A program made the position numbers and the translations under genes. Positions 15,420-24,823 of a stretch of DNA of 41,377 nt are shown piece by piece (the first letter of the stretch is position 1; each line of letters begins with the position of its first letter). The notes beneath the pieces were generated by a model, which did no database searches, was not told the origin of the DNA, and saw only the letters and a list, made by a program, of their open reading frames with translations. Origin of the DNA: Pseudanabaenaceae cyanobacterium SKYG29 (lineage in GTDB: Bacteria; Cyanobacteriota; Cyanobacteriia; Pseudanabaenales; Pseudanabaenaceae); contig JANWWT010000009.1 of the NCBI GenBank assembly GCA_025055675.1, positions 1 to 41,377 on the forward strand, read 5' to 3'.

Positions 15420-17600
15420 ATGTCCTTTCCTCTCCATGTTGCGTTAGTCTGGCACCACTACCACCCCGTCTGCAGAGATTTTCCCATCGGAAGATACCGT
15501 CAGCCCTGGGCACGACTTTACGGTGTGAAAGATTACCTCCATGTCCTGCGCCCTGTAGAGCTTTATCCCGAACTGCGCCAAACCATCAATATTCTACCTA
15601 GTTCTATTTTGCAGTTACAAGACTATGCCCTCGGTACAGGTTTTGATCCGCTTTTGGAAGTTCTCCTTTCCCCCCATTTCACGGATAAGCACAAGCGGCT
15701 AGCACTGGCACATTGCTTTACTGCCCACCCCGCCCATCTTATTTTTCCCTACCCTCGCTACCAAGAACTGTGGGAGCAGCACTACTACTGGGGAGTAGAG
15801 GGTTGTTTACAACGCTGGCAGGAACAGGACTACAGTGACCTGGTAGCTTGGCATAACCTCTGTTGGCTGGTGACGGCATTACCCGATCGGCAAGTGCAAA
15901 CCTGGTTAGAGCAGGGCAAAAACTTTAGTCTGAGCGATCGACAATTTATCTACGCCAAACAGCGGCAGATTTTGGGTCAGATCATTCCCAAACATCGGCA
16001 ACTACAAGACCAAGGTAGGATTGAAATTTTGGGTAGCTCCTACACCCATGCGCTTCTACCCCTCCTCTGGGATACCCAGGCTGGCAAGGCGGCTCATCCC
16101 CAACTATTAACACCAGGAACAAAAGTGCGCTGGGACGTGGATATAGGGGGTCAATTACAACGGGGTCGGCAAATCTATGAACAGCATTTTTACCGCCGTC
16201 CCCTGGGTTTTTGGGCAGCGGAACAGGGGGTTAGCCCTGGCATCCTATGCCCTATTGCGAAACAGGGTTATCGCTGGCTAATTACAGATGAGAGTATCCT
16301 GGGCTGGACACTGGGTCATTATTTCTGGCGGGATGCCCAGGGCAACGTACTTAGCCCCCACCTTCTCTACCAGCCGTATCGCTTGGAGACCAATCAGGGG
16401 GAATTGGCAATTGTATTCCGCGACCAACGCCTATCGGATTTAATCCGTTATAGCTACCCCACCCTGTCTGCCCAGGCTGCTTGTCAAGATTTGATGGACC
16501 ACCTCAAGGTTATCTATCGTGCCCAGCAACGCCACAGAAGCGATCGTCCCTGGCTAGTCACTATTTCCCCTGGGGAAACCTGCTGGGATGCCTACCCCGA
16601 TCAGGGGCAGGAATTTTTAACCCTGCTAGGCTACTGTCTCACCCAAGCACCCTGGCTGAAAACCACCACCATTTCGGAATTTATTGACCGCTATCCCCCC
16701 AAAGAACGTATTCCTCCCCACCAACTCCACAGTGGTTCTTGGGTAGAAGCGGGTTTTACCCCCTGGATTGGGACATTGGGGCAAAATCGAGCTTGGGAAC
16801 TCCTGCATGGAACGCGGCAACTCCTCTCCCAACACCCAGAAGCTACTCCTACCAACAATCCAGAAGCTTGGGAACGTCTCTACGAAGCGGAAAACAGTAG
16901 CTGGTTTCTCTGTTTTGGACAACACACCTGCCCTGATCCTGAGTTCGAGTGTTTGTTCCGCGAGCACCTGCAGGCAGTCTATCGAGCAGTGAATGAAAGC
17001 ATCCCTGTCAGTTTACTCTACCCCCTGCCGCCGGAAGACAGTTCCCACCCCTGGCACAAATACCTTACGCCTACTCTTGATGGTCTAGGCAATGACTGCT
17101 ATTGGCGCCATGGCTACCACCGAGACATCAACATCATTAGCGGTGACCCCACCCACAATGTCACCCTGAGGAAACTCTGGTATGGCTATAACCACTTTTA
17201 CTTCTATCTGCGTCTGGATTTCGTCAGTACGGAACTGGGGAAATTGCCCCATGTCCATCTGTGCTTCTTTTACCCCGGTCGCATTCACTTCATCAGCCCC
17301 ATTCCCCTCCACCATGTCCCTGATGTTGCCCCCGCTAACTACCTCTTCCATCACCACTTGGCGATTGTGCCCCAATCTGAGCAAGCCACACTTTGGCAAG
17401 CTGTTCCTTTTCACCAATGGCAAAGGCGGGAAACGAAGACAATAGTAAAACTAGCGAACTGCTTAGAAGTTGCTGTGCCTTGGCAGGACCTAATCCCAGA
17501 GACAGGGTTGAGTTTACGCTGTATTATCTTCTTCAGTCAAGATGGGACTTTCCAAACCTGCCTTGACCAAAAAGGGATTATTTCAGTAGAAGTCCCCTAG
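15420..17600 (+). CDS. Glycoside hydrolase family 57 protein
   Basis: A 726-residue GH57 protein. The N-terminal beta/alpha-barrel begins HVALVWHHYHPV and includes GRYRQPWARLYGVKDY; the catalytic nucleophile motif is intact as GFWAAEQGVSPG (Glu268). The next motif, normally LDGENCWE with the acid Asp, reads ISPGETCWD here, so the general-acid position carries Pro384. Family members hydrolyse or transfer alpha-glucan chains; this one may be impaired, specialised or use another acid. The C-terminal third (from about residue 540) is a beta-rich domain with LRKLWYGYNHFYFYLRLDF, usual for these long GH57 proteins. It is divergent from the DUF192 gene with almost no intergenic space. Confidence 0.9.
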   Translation: MSFPLHVALVWHHYHPVCRDFPIGRYRQPWARLYGVKDYLHVLRPVELYPELRQTINILPSSILQLQDYALGTGFDPLLEVLLSPHFTDKHKRLALAHCFTAHPAHLIFPYPRYQELWEQHYYWGVEGCLQRWQEQDYSDLVAWHNLCWLVTALPDRQVQTWLEQGKNFSLSDRQFIYAKQRQILGQIIPKHRQLQDQGRIEILGSSYTHALLPLLWDTQAGKAAHPQLLTPGTKVRWDVDIGGQLQRGRQIYEQHFYRRPLGFWAAEQGVSPGILCPIAKQGYRWLITDESILGWTLGHYFWRDAQGNVLSPHLLYQPYRLETNQGELAIVFRDQRLSDLIRYSYPTLSAQAACQDLMDHLKVIYRAQQRHRSDRPWLVTISPGETCWDAYPDQGQEFLTLLGYCLTQAPWLKTTTISEFIDRYPPKERIPPHQLHSGSWVEAGFTPWIGTLGQNRAWELLHGTRQLLSQHPEATPTNNPEAWERLYEAENSSWFLCFGQHTCPDPEFECLFREHLQAVYRAVNESIPVSLLYPLPPEDSSHPWHKYLTPTLDGLGNDCYWRHGYHRDINIISGDPTHNVTLRKLWYGYNHFYFYLRLDFVSTELGKLPHVHLCFFYPGRIHFISPIPLHHVPDVAPANYLFHHHLAIVPQSEQATLWQAVPFHQWQRRETKTIVKLANCLEVAVPWQDLIPETGLSLRCIIFFSQDGTFQTCLDQKGIISVEVP

Positions 17601-17676
17601 GCCTAACCCGACATTTACAGAGGTCTACTATATTATTATTGCTAAGATAAATAAAACTGCTAGGGGATTGGCTGCA

Positions 17677-18213
17677 GTGCAACCAAAGCGAATTATCAAA
17701 ATCGTGGATCAAGCCCTCAAAGACGGTTACCTAACTCCCGCTATGGAAGCAGAGGTGGGCAGGATTTGTGACAGCGATGAGGAACTGTCGGTTGAGGAGT
17801 ACATGGCTCTCGATCGGTTAATGGGTGCGCTGTTGACAGGGGAAGTTGTGGCAGTGCCCCGCAAACAGTTTGTGAACATCATGGAAGAGCTAGTTTTAGA
17901 CTATGCCATTCGGCGAATTGCGGAACTGGAAACCAACGGGCTGTCCCTCAACCTCAGTGACATTGCTGCCTATGCCCTCAATCGCCTTCCCCCCCTTTAC
18001 GCCACTACCCAAGAGGGTGCACGCTACCAAGAGGAACGGGCGCAAAAAGAACTCTACGACGTGATTGTACAGCGAGTCGAGGAGGCAATCCTCCTCAACC
18101 AGCAACGCCCTCGCCCAGAGGATCGAGTTGCCCTCACCCCCCAAAAGCAAGCTGACCTGGTCACCCAGATCAGCGAACTCCTCAAAGCTTACGCCCCTGC
18201 TATGGAAACCTAA
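17677..18213 (+). CDS. ComFB-family protein
   Basis: About 178 residues with a central ComFB domain (PF10719): [18 protein letters not shown] and [21 protein letters not shown]. In cyanobacteria, proteins of this family have been described as cyclic-di-nucleotide receptors that affect competence or cell size; whether this one binds a nucleotide is not visible here. Start options are TTG 17668 or GTG 17677; I prefer GTG because AGGGG lies ten bases upstream. The stop shares CTAA with rpsI tail to tail, so there is no room for a terminator between them. Confidence 0.9.
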   Translation: MQPKRIIKIVDQALKDGYLTPAMEAEVGRICDSDEELSVEEYMALDRLMGALLTGEVVAVPRKQFVNIMEELVLDYAIRRIAELETNGLSLNLSDIAAYALNRLPPLYATTQEGARYQEERAQKELYDVIVQRVEEAILLNQQRPRPEDRVALTPQKQADLVTQISELLKAYAPAMET

Positions 18214-18617
18214 CGTTTGGAGTATTGGGGAGCTTTGCGGGCTTTCTTTAAGCCGTATTTCCGCCTTTCTTTGGAACGGGGGTCACGCCGCAGATAACCT
18301 TCCACCTTGAGGGGCTTGCGATGGTCAGGACTGAGTTCACAGAGTGCTCGCGCTACTCCTAGACGAATAGCATCTGCCTGCCCCGTCACACCGCCACCGT
18401 GGGCGTTCACCAGCACATCGTATTCATTTTCCAACCCCAGGGTTGCTAAGGGAGCTTTTACACCCTCAATGTGAATGGGATTAAACTGCAAATATTGATC
18501 CCCAGGACGACCGTTGATAATTACTTGCCCTGTACCCGGCACCAAACGCACCCGCGCGACCGCTGCTTTCCGTCGTCCCGTCCCCCAGTACACAACGCGA
18601 TTTGTTGCCTGTGCCAT
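18210..18617 (-). CDS. rpsI: 30S ribosomal protein S9
   Basis: A 135-residue S9 with the classic C-terminal basic tail [18 protein letters not shown], whose last residues reach the P-site tRNA. The start [23 protein letters not shown] is typical. Its ATG overlaps the rplM stop by one base (TAATG), so the two are translationally coupled. Last gene of the rpsM operon; rpmE does not follow, as the next gene is convergent comFB. Confidence 0.98.
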   Translation of the reverse strand: MAQATNRVVYWGTGRRKAAVARVRLVPGTGQVIINGRPGDQYLQFNPIHIEGVKAPLATLGLENEYDVLVNAHGGGVTGQADAIRLGVARALCELSPDHRKPLKVEGYLRRDPRSKERRKYGLKKARKAPQYSKR

Positions 18618-19066
18618 TACTTACCTCCTGGAATGGTGTTAATTTGCAAAACTTCGGGTTGCTGAGCGCTGTGGGGGTGATGGGGTCCAGCATAGACTTT
18701 GAGTTTGGTAAATAGATGCCGTCCTAGGGTCCCCTTGGGCAACATCCCTTTAACAGCATGTTCCAACACCCTAGCTGGTAACCGTTCTATTAACTTGGCA
18801 AAAGTCTCCATCTTCATCCCCCCTGGACGACCAGAGTGACGGCGATAGATTTTTTGCGTCCGCTTTTTACCCGTGACTACCACCTTGTCAGCATTAATCA
18901 CAATCACATAGTCACCCGTATCTAGGTGGGGCGTGTAGGTCGGTTTATCCTTGCCCCGCAAAATCATGGCAATTCTGGCTGCCAGACGACCGAGGCGTTG
19001 TCCCTCGGCATCAATGAGATACCACTTGGGCGTAATTTCTTTGGGTAAATAGGTTTTGTTGTCCAT
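18617..19066 (-). CDS. rplM: 50S ribosomal protein L13
   Basis: A 149-residue L13 starting [20 protein letters not shown] from the ATG at 19066. The frame continues upstream to 19144 inside truA, but that extension is not L13. Typical blocks are [15 protein letters not shown] and [15 protein letters not shown]. It begins only about five bases after the truA stop. Confidence 0.98.
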   Translation of the reverse strand: MDNKTYLPKEITPKWYLIDAEGQRLGRLAARIAMILRGKDKPTYTPHLDTGDYVIVINADKVVVTGKKRTQKIYRRHSGRPGGMKMETFAKLIERLPARVLEHAVKGMLPKGTLGRHLFTKLKVYAGPHHPHSAQQPEVLQINTIPGGK

Positions 19067-19071
19067 AGCAG

Positions 19072-19857
19072 TTATATAAGATAAGCAAAAGGTTGATCTT
19101 GCCATTGAAAGGGAGATTCGGGATACCCTACTCCCAACAAGCACAAGCCTTGGGGTGGAGCCGCATATTTTACCGCACTGCGCCGCTGCTGTTGCCAGAT
19201 GTCAGTAAACTCCTGCAGGGATTTGCGCCCTGACCCTACTTCCACCAACATCCCCACTAATAAACGCATCATACCGTAGAGAAACCCACTGGCTTTTACT
19301 TCCACGAGGACAAAGTCGCGGTCTTGCCAGCACTTGGCTTCCTTCACCTCTAGGCGGGCATGGGGACGACGGGAACCCGATCGTTGAAATGCTTTTAACT
19401 CCCGTTCCCCCACTAGCGGGGCAAGAGCTGCCTGCATCCGCTCCACATCTAGGGGATAGTAATAATAGTGCCAACTGAGGGGACGGACAAAGATGTTGGG
19501 GATAGCTGCGGTGAAGAGGGTATAGCGATATTTGCGCCAGAGGGCAGAAAACCTGGCGTGCCAAGTCAGAGGAACTTCTGCCGACTCCCTTACCAAAATG
19601 TCCTTGGGCAGACGAGCATTGAGAATGCGGGCCCACCGATCGGCAGGAATCGTAGAGGTAGTGTCAAAGTGTGCCACCTGACCCGCTGCATGTACCCCTG
19701 TATCCGTACGCCCTGCTCCGTGTAGGGTGACAGGATGACCGCAGACAGAAGCGATCGTGTCCTCTAGTACCTCTTGAATACTGGGGTCATGGGGCTGTCG
19801 TTGCCATCCACAGTAATTTGTACCCACATACTGCAGCAGCAGAGCAATCCTCGCCAT
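19072..19857 (-). CDS. truA: tRNA pseudouridine synthase A
   Basis: Converts uridines 38-40 in the anticodon stem of many tRNAs to pseudouridine. The catalytic aspartate is in GRTDTGVHA, and [11 protein letters not shown] and [17 protein letters not shown] are further family blocks. I start at ATG 19857 ([12 protein letters not shown]) because GGAG lies six bases upstream; a second ATG at 19872 is less likely. Its place between rplQ and rplM is the normal cyanobacterial order. Confidence 0.97.
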   Translation of the reverse strand: MARIALLLQYVGTNYCGWQRQPHDPSIQEVLEDTIASVCGHPVTLHGAGRTDTGVHAAGQVAHFDTTSTIPADRWARILNARLPKDILVRESAEVPLTWHARFSALWRKYRYTLFTAAIPNIFVRPLSWHYYYYPLDVERMQAALAPLVGERELKAFQRSGSRRPHARLEVKEAKCWQDRDFVLVEVKASGFLYGMMRLLVGMLVEVGSGRKSLQEFTDIWQQQRRSAVKYAAPPQGLCLLGVGYPESPFQWQDQPFAYLI

Positions 19858-19874
19858 GACCCACTCCAGCATAC

Positions 19875-20255
19875 TTAGACCAGCTCGATGATTGCCATCT
19901 CAGCGTTATCCCCCCGGCGGGACACAGTGCGGTAAATACGGGTATAGCCTCCCTGGCGATCACCATAGCGTTCCTGGGCTTTATCAAAGAGCAACTGTAC
20001 CAGTGTCCGTACTTGGTCGTTCTCCTGTTTCACTTCCCTAGGGTAGAGATAGGCAATCACTTGCCGCCGCGCGTGGAGTGTGCCTTCTTTGGCTAACCCA
20101 ATCATCTTGTCCACCCAGGGGCGCATGGCATCAGCCCTTGCCCTTGTGGTTTTTATTTGCCCCCGCAGGAGCAACTCCGTCACCAGGGAGCGCAGGAGGG
20201 CTTTCCGCTGGTCCGCAGCTTTGCCTAACTTGGGTACTTTACGACGATGACGCAT
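19875..20255 (-). CDS. rplQ: 50S ribosomal protein L17
   Basis: A 126-residue L17, starting [20 protein letters not shown], of normal bacterial length without a C-terminal extension. It is one base downstream of rpoA and about 18 bases upstream of truA, in operon. Confidence 0.98.
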   Translation of the reverse strand: MRHRRKVPKLGKAADQRKALLRSLVTELLLRGQIKTTRARADAMRPWVDKMIGLAKEGTLHARRQVIAYLYPREVKQENDQVRTLVQLLFDKAQERYGDRQGGYTRIYRTVSRRGDNAEMAIIELV

Positions 20256-20256
20256 G

Positions 20257-21201
20257 TTAGTTTCCTTTCTGTGATTTGGTTTCCGGTAGAGTCAGACCGA
20301 GCTTGTTTTTGAGGGCTTCTACTACTTCTTCAGCCGACTTTTGCCCAAAATTTTTGATCTCCAGCAGGTCTTCCTGGCTATACACCATCAGGTCTGCCAC
20401 TGTGTTGATCTGGGCACGCTTGAGGCAGTTGTATGCCCGTACCGATAGACCCAGTTCCTCGATGTGGATGTGCTTAATTTCGCTGTCCTCTTGCTCTGCC
20501 TTGCCCTGGGGCTGAATCAGCGTGATCTCCTGCAAGGGACTAAATAGCCCCACCAAAATTTGCGCTGCCTGGGATAGGGACTCTTGGGGGGTGATACTGC
20601 CATCTGTTGTAATTTCCATAACCAGCTTGTCCTTGGTTACTCCCCCCACCCGTGTATCTTCCACAAAGTAGCGCACGTTTTTAACCGGCATGAATACGGC
20701 ATCAATCTGGAGAAAGTCAATGGACAGTCCATCTTCCTTGTTCCGATTGACCATCCGATAGCCTACTCCGGTTTCAATCTTGCATTCCAGTTCCAGTACC
20801 GCTCCCTCCGCTACCGTGGCAATGTACTGGGCGGGATTGACCACTTCTACTTCCGAGGGTAGGTTGAAGTCCCCTGCTGTCACGGTACAGGGACCCCGCG
20901 CCACAATGCGCCCAATTTGGGGGTCAGAACTGTGGGACTTGAGGGTAATCTGCTTGAGGTTGAGCATCAAATCCATGACATCTTCCCTGACCCCAGGTAC
21001 GGTAGAATACTCATGGCTCACCCCCGCAATCCGTACTGCCGTAATCCCCGCTCCCGGCAAGTTACCCAGGAGAACCCGCCGCAAAGCATTGCCCACTGTG
21101 AGCCCCTGCCCCCGATCGAGGGGACTGATGACAAAGCGACTGTACTGGGACTTGGATTTGTCAGTGTAGGACTCTACACATTCCACCTGAAAGTTAGCCA
21201 T
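20257..21201 (-). CDS. rpoA: RNA polymerase alpha subunit
   Basis: A 314-residue subunit. The N-terminal dimerisation domain begins [20 protein letters not shown] and includes [16 protein letters not shown]; the C-terminal DNA- and activator-binding domain has [20 protein letters not shown] and [13 protein letters not shown] start at the ATG at 21201; the open frame to 21240 lies in the rpsK-rpoA gap and adds a non-conserved leader. Confidence 0.98.
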   Translation of the reverse strand: MANFQVECVESYTDKSKSQYSRFVISPLDRGQGLTVGNALRRVLLGNLPGAGITAVRIAGVSHEYSTVPGVREDVMDLMLNLKQITLKSHSSDPQIGRIVARGPCTVTAGDFNLPSEVEVVNPAQYIATVAEGAVLELECKIETGVGYRMVNRNKEDGLSIDFLQIDAVFMPVKNVRYFVEDTRVGGVTKDKLVMEITTDGSITPQESLSQAAQILVGLFSPLQEITLIQPQGKAEQEDSEIKHIHIEELGLSVRAYNCLKRAQINTVADLMVYSQEDLLEIKNFGQKSAEEVVEALKNKLGLTLPETKSQKGN

Positions 21202-21209
21202 AGCCCGAT

Positions 21210-21605
21210 CTATACTCTTCTCCGTTTGGGAGGACGACAACCATTGTGGGGAATAGGAGTAATATCGCGAATGAGGGTGATCTCTAAGCCCGCTGCCTGC
21301 AGAGCACGAATTGCTGTTTCCCGCCCCGCCCCTGGACCAGATACCATCACCTCAATTTGGCGCATCCCCTGCTCGATCGCCCGTTTTGCTGCACTTTCTG
21401 CTGCTGTTTGCGCGGCAAAGGGTGTTCCTTTTTTCGCTCCCTTGAAGCCACTTGACCCCGCCGATGCCCAGGAAATTACGTCCCCAGCAGTGTCGGCAAT
21501 AGTGACAATCGTATTATTGAAGGTGGACTGAATATATGCCACCCCATTGGGCACATTGCGTTTGGGTTTGCGCGGTCCTGATTTCCGCCCTTGCCGAGTA
21601 GCCAT
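21210..21605 (-). CDS. rpsK: 30S ribosomal protein S11
   Basis: A 131-residue S11 with [21 protein letters not shown] and the C-terminal [18 protein letters not shown], both highly conserved. It lies 18 bases after rpsM and 8 bases before rpoA. Confidence 0.98.
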   Translation of the reverse strand: MATRQGRKSGPRKPKRNVPNGVAYIQSTFNNTIVTIADTAGDVISWASAGSSGFKGAKKGTPFAAQTAAESAAKRAIEQGMRQIEVMVSGPGAGRETAIRALQAAGLEITLIRDITPIPHNGCRPPKRRRV

Positions 21606-21623
21606 ACCTTTCCTACATCCTTT

Positions 21624-22007
21624 CTACTTCTTACTTGGAGCCTTTTTCTTGCCAGCAACTGTGCGTCTTACCCCCTTACGGGTGCGGGCATTGGTACGCG
21701 TCCGCTGTCCTCGCACAGGTAGACCCATACGGTGGCGACGACCTCGATAGCAGCCAATATCCATCAAGCGCTTGATACTCAAGCCCACTACCCGCCTTAG
21801 GTCCCCCTCCACTTGGTAGTTCTCCTCTATTTCCTGCCTCAGAGCCGCTACCTCCTGGTCACTTAAATCCTTAACGCGGGTGTCGGGATTTACCCCCGTT
21901 GCCGCTAAAATCTTACGGGAACTGGTCAAACCAATCCCATAAATATAGGTCAAACCAATTTCCACGCGCTTATCCCTGGGTAGGTCAACGCCTGCAATCC
22001 GAGCCAC
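21624..22007 (-). CDS. rpsM: 30S ribosomal protein S13
   Basis: A 127-residue S13, [20 protein letters not shown], ending in the basic tail that contacts tRNA ([13 protein letters not shown]). The start codon is GTG at 22007, supported by AGGAGA six bases upstream. First gene of the operon; rpmJ and infA, which often precede rpsM, are absent and the region upstream is divergent. Confidence 0.98.
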   Translation of the reverse strand: MARIAGVDLPRDKRVEIGLTYIYGIGLTSSRKILAATGVNPDTRVKDLSDQEVAALRQEIEENYQVEGDLRRVVGLSIKRLMDIGCYRGRRHRMGLPVRGQRTRTNARTRKGVRRTVAGKKKAPSKK

Positions 22008-22075
22008 TATCTATCTCCTTACAAACAACTAGCAGGGGTGCTGCTAAATGACGAAAAATTTGTCGCAAAAATCAT

Positions 22076-22104
22076 AATATACTGATTAAGCCCTGTCATG
22101 TCAA
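22076..22104 (-). promoter_or_regulatory. Sigma70-type promoter of the rpsM-rpsI operon
   Basis: On the minus strand a perfect -35 TTGACA (plus 22099-22104), a 17-base spacer and -10 TATATT (22076-22081), about 70 bases before the rpsM start. This is the clearest promoter in the window. The leader contains a small hairpin (AGCAG at 22031-22035 with CTGCT at 22041-22045) of unknown use. Confidence 0.75.
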
Positions 22105-22114
22105 GTAAGATTGC

Positions 22115-23176
22115 ATGGTTTCCAGCGCCGAAATTAGAGCACTACGCCACGCCACGGAGAGGTTACTCGATCGCTTAGAGGACATGCCCCACCGTAAGTT
22201 TATTTTCCGCGCCCTGCGGGTGATTACGGAGTTGAGTCAGCGGGAAGTAGAGCGCCTAGACTGGAAGCTGATGAGTGGTGCCCTGGAGGACATGGAGAGG
22301 GGATTAAAAGTCTTCCATCCCTATCGGCGTGTGAGGAAGGTGAGCATTTTTGGGTCAGCGCGCATGGGGAGGGAAGAGCCAGAATATCAGCAGGCAGTAA
22401 ATTTTGCCCGTTGTATCACGGAGTGCGGGTTTATGGTGCTGACAGGGGCAGGGGGGGGTATCATGGCGGCAGGCAATGAAGGGGCGGGGCAGGAACATTC
22501 CTTTGGGCTAAATATTTCTTTACCCTTTGAGCAGTCCCACAACGAATTTATTGATGGCTCCGATCGGTTGATTGAGTTTCGCTATTTCTTCACGCGCAAA
22601 TTATTTTTCTTAAAGGAAAGTGATGCTATTGCTTTGTTCCCAGGGGGATTTGGTACCCAGGATGAATTTTTTGAGTGTTTAACTTTGTGTCAGACAGGCA
22701 AATCAACACCAAAACCCCTAGTTTTAATTGATAAGGTAGGGGGGGATTACTGGCGACAGTGGGACGCTTATATTGCCAACCATCTGGTCAAGCGCAACTT
22801 AATCAGTCCTGAAGATCGATATTTGTACTACATCACTGATGATGTGGGGGATGCCTGTGAGAGTATCAAGAATTTCTATAAAGTTTACCACTCCAGCCGC
22901 TGGGTGGACGATTTATTAGTAATTCGGCTGTGCCAGGATATTAGCGATGCGGATTTGCGCCGTCTCAACCGTGAATTTAGTGATATTGTGGTGAAGGGGG
23001 AAATTGAGAAATCTAAGGCCCTGGCAAAGGAAAAGAATGAACCCCATCTCCTGGAACTGCCGCGACTATTGCTATACTTTGACCAACGCAGTTATGGGCG
23101 ATTACAACAGCTAATTCTTGCCTTAAATGCCTGTGCTACGACTCATTCTCCCACTATGCCCTGTTTTAAGAAATGA
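22115..23176 (+). CDS. LOG-family (lysine decarboxylase-like) Rossmann protein, long form
   Basis: A 353-residue protein with the LOG signature FPGGFGTQDEFFE and the dinucleotide-binding-like LTGAGGGIMAAGNEGA. LOG enzymes release cytokinin bases or nucleobases from nucleotide monophosphates, but this long form has about 100 extra residues on each side and its substrate is unknown. The N-terminal region (RATERLLDRLEDMPHRKFIFRALRV) is helical. The start is the ATG at 22115, divergent from the rpsM promoter region. Its TGA overlaps the galE start. Confidence 0.88.
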   Translation: MVSSAEIRALRHATERLLDRLEDMPHRKFIFRALRVITELSQREVERLDWKLMSGALEDMERGLKVFHPYRRVRKVSIFGSARMGREEPEYQQAVNFARCITECGFMVLTGAGGGIMAAGNEGAGQEHSFGLNISLPFEQSHNEFIDGSDRLIEFRYFFTRKLFFLKESDAIALFPGGFGTQDEFFECLTLCQTGKSTPKPLVLIDKVGGDYWRQWDAYIANHLVKRNLISPEDRYLYYITDDVGDACESIKNFYKVYHSSRWVDDLLVIRLCQDISDADLRRLNREFSDIVVKGEIEKSKALAKEKNEPHLLELPRLLLYFDQRSYGRLQQLILALNACATTHSPTMPCFKK

Positions 23177-24159
23177 TGAAAATATTAGTTACTGGTGGTG
23201 CGGGTTACATTGGTTCTCACTGTGTGCTAGCACTACAGGAACGAGGTTATGATGTCTTGGTCCTAGATAACTTAGTGTATGGACATCGCGATTTTTTAAC
23301 GGATGTATTACAGGTGGATTGGGTCCAGGGGGATGTCAACGATCGGGTTTTACTAGATGAAATTTTTACTAACTATAAAATCGGTGCAGTTCTCCATTTT
23401 GCCGCCTACGCCTATGTGGGGGAATCTGTGCAATTACCTGCTAAGTATTATCGCAATAATGTGGGGGGAAGTCTCACCCTGTTAGAAGCAATGGTAGCCC
23501 ATCGTGTCCCCTACTTTATCTTCTCTTCTACCTGTGCTACCTATGGAGTTCCCCAAGTAATTCCCATCCCTGAAACTCACCCCCAGCAACCAATTAATCC
23601 CTACGGTAAATCAAAACTAATGGTGGAACAAATGCTAACGGACTTGGAAGGTGCCTATGGCATCCGATCGGTGATTTTCCGTTATTTTAATGCGGCTGGT
23701 GCTGACCCCCAAGCCCGCCTTGGTGAAGACCACAATCCTGAAACTCACCTCATTCCTTTGGTGTTCTATGCCGCTTTGGGCAAACGATCGGCAATTTCGA
23801 TTTACGGCACGGATTACCCTACTCATGATGGTACTTGTATTAGGGACTATGTTCATGTAATGGATTTAGCAGAAGCCCATGTTTTAGGATTAGAGTATCT
23901 GTTAGCGGGTAATCCTAGTGATGCCTTTAATCTGGGTAACGGCAATGGTTTTTCTGTGAAAGAAGTGATTGACTGTGCGCAAACGGTGTGTAGCAAATCA
24001 ATTACTGTAGTGATGACCGATCGGCGACCTGGTGATCCCCCTATCCTAGTGGGCAGTAGTGACAAGGCTAAGCAAATTTTAGGTTGGCAACCCCGCTACT
24101 ATGAGTTAAAACAAATTTTGACCGATGCGTGGCGGTGGCATCAAAAACGACATGGTTAG
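23173..24159 (+). CDS. galE: UDP-glucose 4-epimerase
   Basis: Interconverts UDP-glucose and UDP-galactose for polysaccharide and glycolipid synthesis. The 328 residues begin with the NAD site ILVTGGAGYIGSH; the active-site Ser and Thr are in SSTCATYG and the catalytic Tyr-x3-Lys in NPYGKSKL. The C-terminal sugar-binding part reads FNLGNGNGFSVKEV. Two ATGs overlap the LOG stop: 23173 (MMKI) and 23176 (MKIL); either may be used. Same operon as the LOG gene. Confidence 0.95.
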   Translation: MMKILVTGGAGYIGSHCVLALQERGYDVLVLDNLVYGHRDFLTDVLQVDWVQGDVNDRVLLDEIFTNYKIGAVLHFAAYAYVGESVQLPAKYYRNNVGGSLTLLEAMVAHRVPYFIFSSTCATYGVPQVIPIPETHPQQPINPYGKSKLMVEQMLTDLEGAYGIRSVIFRYFNAAGADPQARLGEDHNPETHLIPLVFYAALGKRSAISIYGTDYPTHDGTCIRDYVHVMDLAEAHVLGLEYLLAGNPSDAFNLGNGNGFSVKEVIDCAQTVCSKSITVVMTDRRPGDPPILVGSSDKAKQILGWQPRYYELKQILTDAWRWHQKRHG

Positions 24160-24169
24160 TTAGACAATC

Positions 24170-24823
24170 ATGGTAACTTTTGCACCTAGTGTCAAGCAAA
24201 TAATAGGAGAGAAACGGGTTACCCTCCATCACTTAACTTGGCAATCCTATCAACAAATTTTACAGGCTTTACCGCTAACTAGAGCCGCGCGGTTGACCTT
24301 CGATCGGGGTGTTTTAGAAATTACTATGCCTTTACAAGACCATAAGTTTTTTATGCGCTTGATTGAGCGGTTTATCATCATCCTTGTGGTGGAAATGGGC
24401 ATGAAAGTGAAAACCATGGGGTCAACAACGATCGAGCGACCGGACTTAAATCGCGCTGCTGAGCCTGACTGTGCTTACTACATCCAAAACTACGCCCAAG
24501 TGGCGGGACGCAAGGTAAACTTTGCTATCGATCCCCCCCCTGATTTGGTGGTGGAAGTAGACATTACTCACACTGATATTGATAAGAACCTCTTCTATGC
24601 CACTTTGGGTGTGCCAGAATTCTGGCGTTTTAATGGCAAGGAGTGGCGGATTTTCCAGCTGAAGGAAGGGAGTTACCAGAAGTGCGATCGGTCACCGACT
24701 TTTCCTTGGGTTAAAAAAGAATACCTGTACAATTTTCTGGCAGAGGCAGAACGGGATGAAGTGTTAGCAGAGCAAAACTGGCGGCAGTTTGTACGAGATT
24801 ACTTGGGGCAGCAAACACTATGA
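24170..24823 (+). CDS. Uma2 family PD-(D/E)XK nuclease-like protein, copy 1
   Basis: A 217-residue member of the Uma2 (DUF820) family, which has a restriction-endonuclease-like fold and is greatly expanded in cyanobacteria with no settled role. Visible parts are the early RGVLEITMPL, the first active-site Asp in AEPDCAYY, and DLVVEVDITH with the catalytic Glu, followed by GVPEFWRF. It is the first of three tandem copies spaced exactly 650 bases apart. It starts at ATG 24170, ten bases after galE. Confidence 0.88.
   Translation: MVTFAPSVKQIIGEKRVTLHHLTWQSYQQILQALPLTRAARLTFDRGVLEITMPLQDHKFFMRLIERFIIILVVEMGMKVKTMGSTTIERPDLNRAAEPDCAYYIQNYAQVAGRKVNFAIDPPPDLVVEVDITHTDIDKNLFYATLGVPEFWRFNGKEWRIFQLKEGSYQKCDRSPTFPWVKKEYLYNFLAEAERDEVLAEQNWRQFVRDYLGQQTL

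Noticed and set aside
20780-21531. Long plus-strand frames over rpoA and rpsK
   Set aside because: They are antisense to ribosomal operon genes whose identity is certain, and the translations are low-complexity and family-less.
22031-22045. Ribosomal-protein autoregulatory structure in the rpsM leader
   Set aside because: Only a 5-bp hairpin is visible, too little to call an S4- or S13-type regulatory element.
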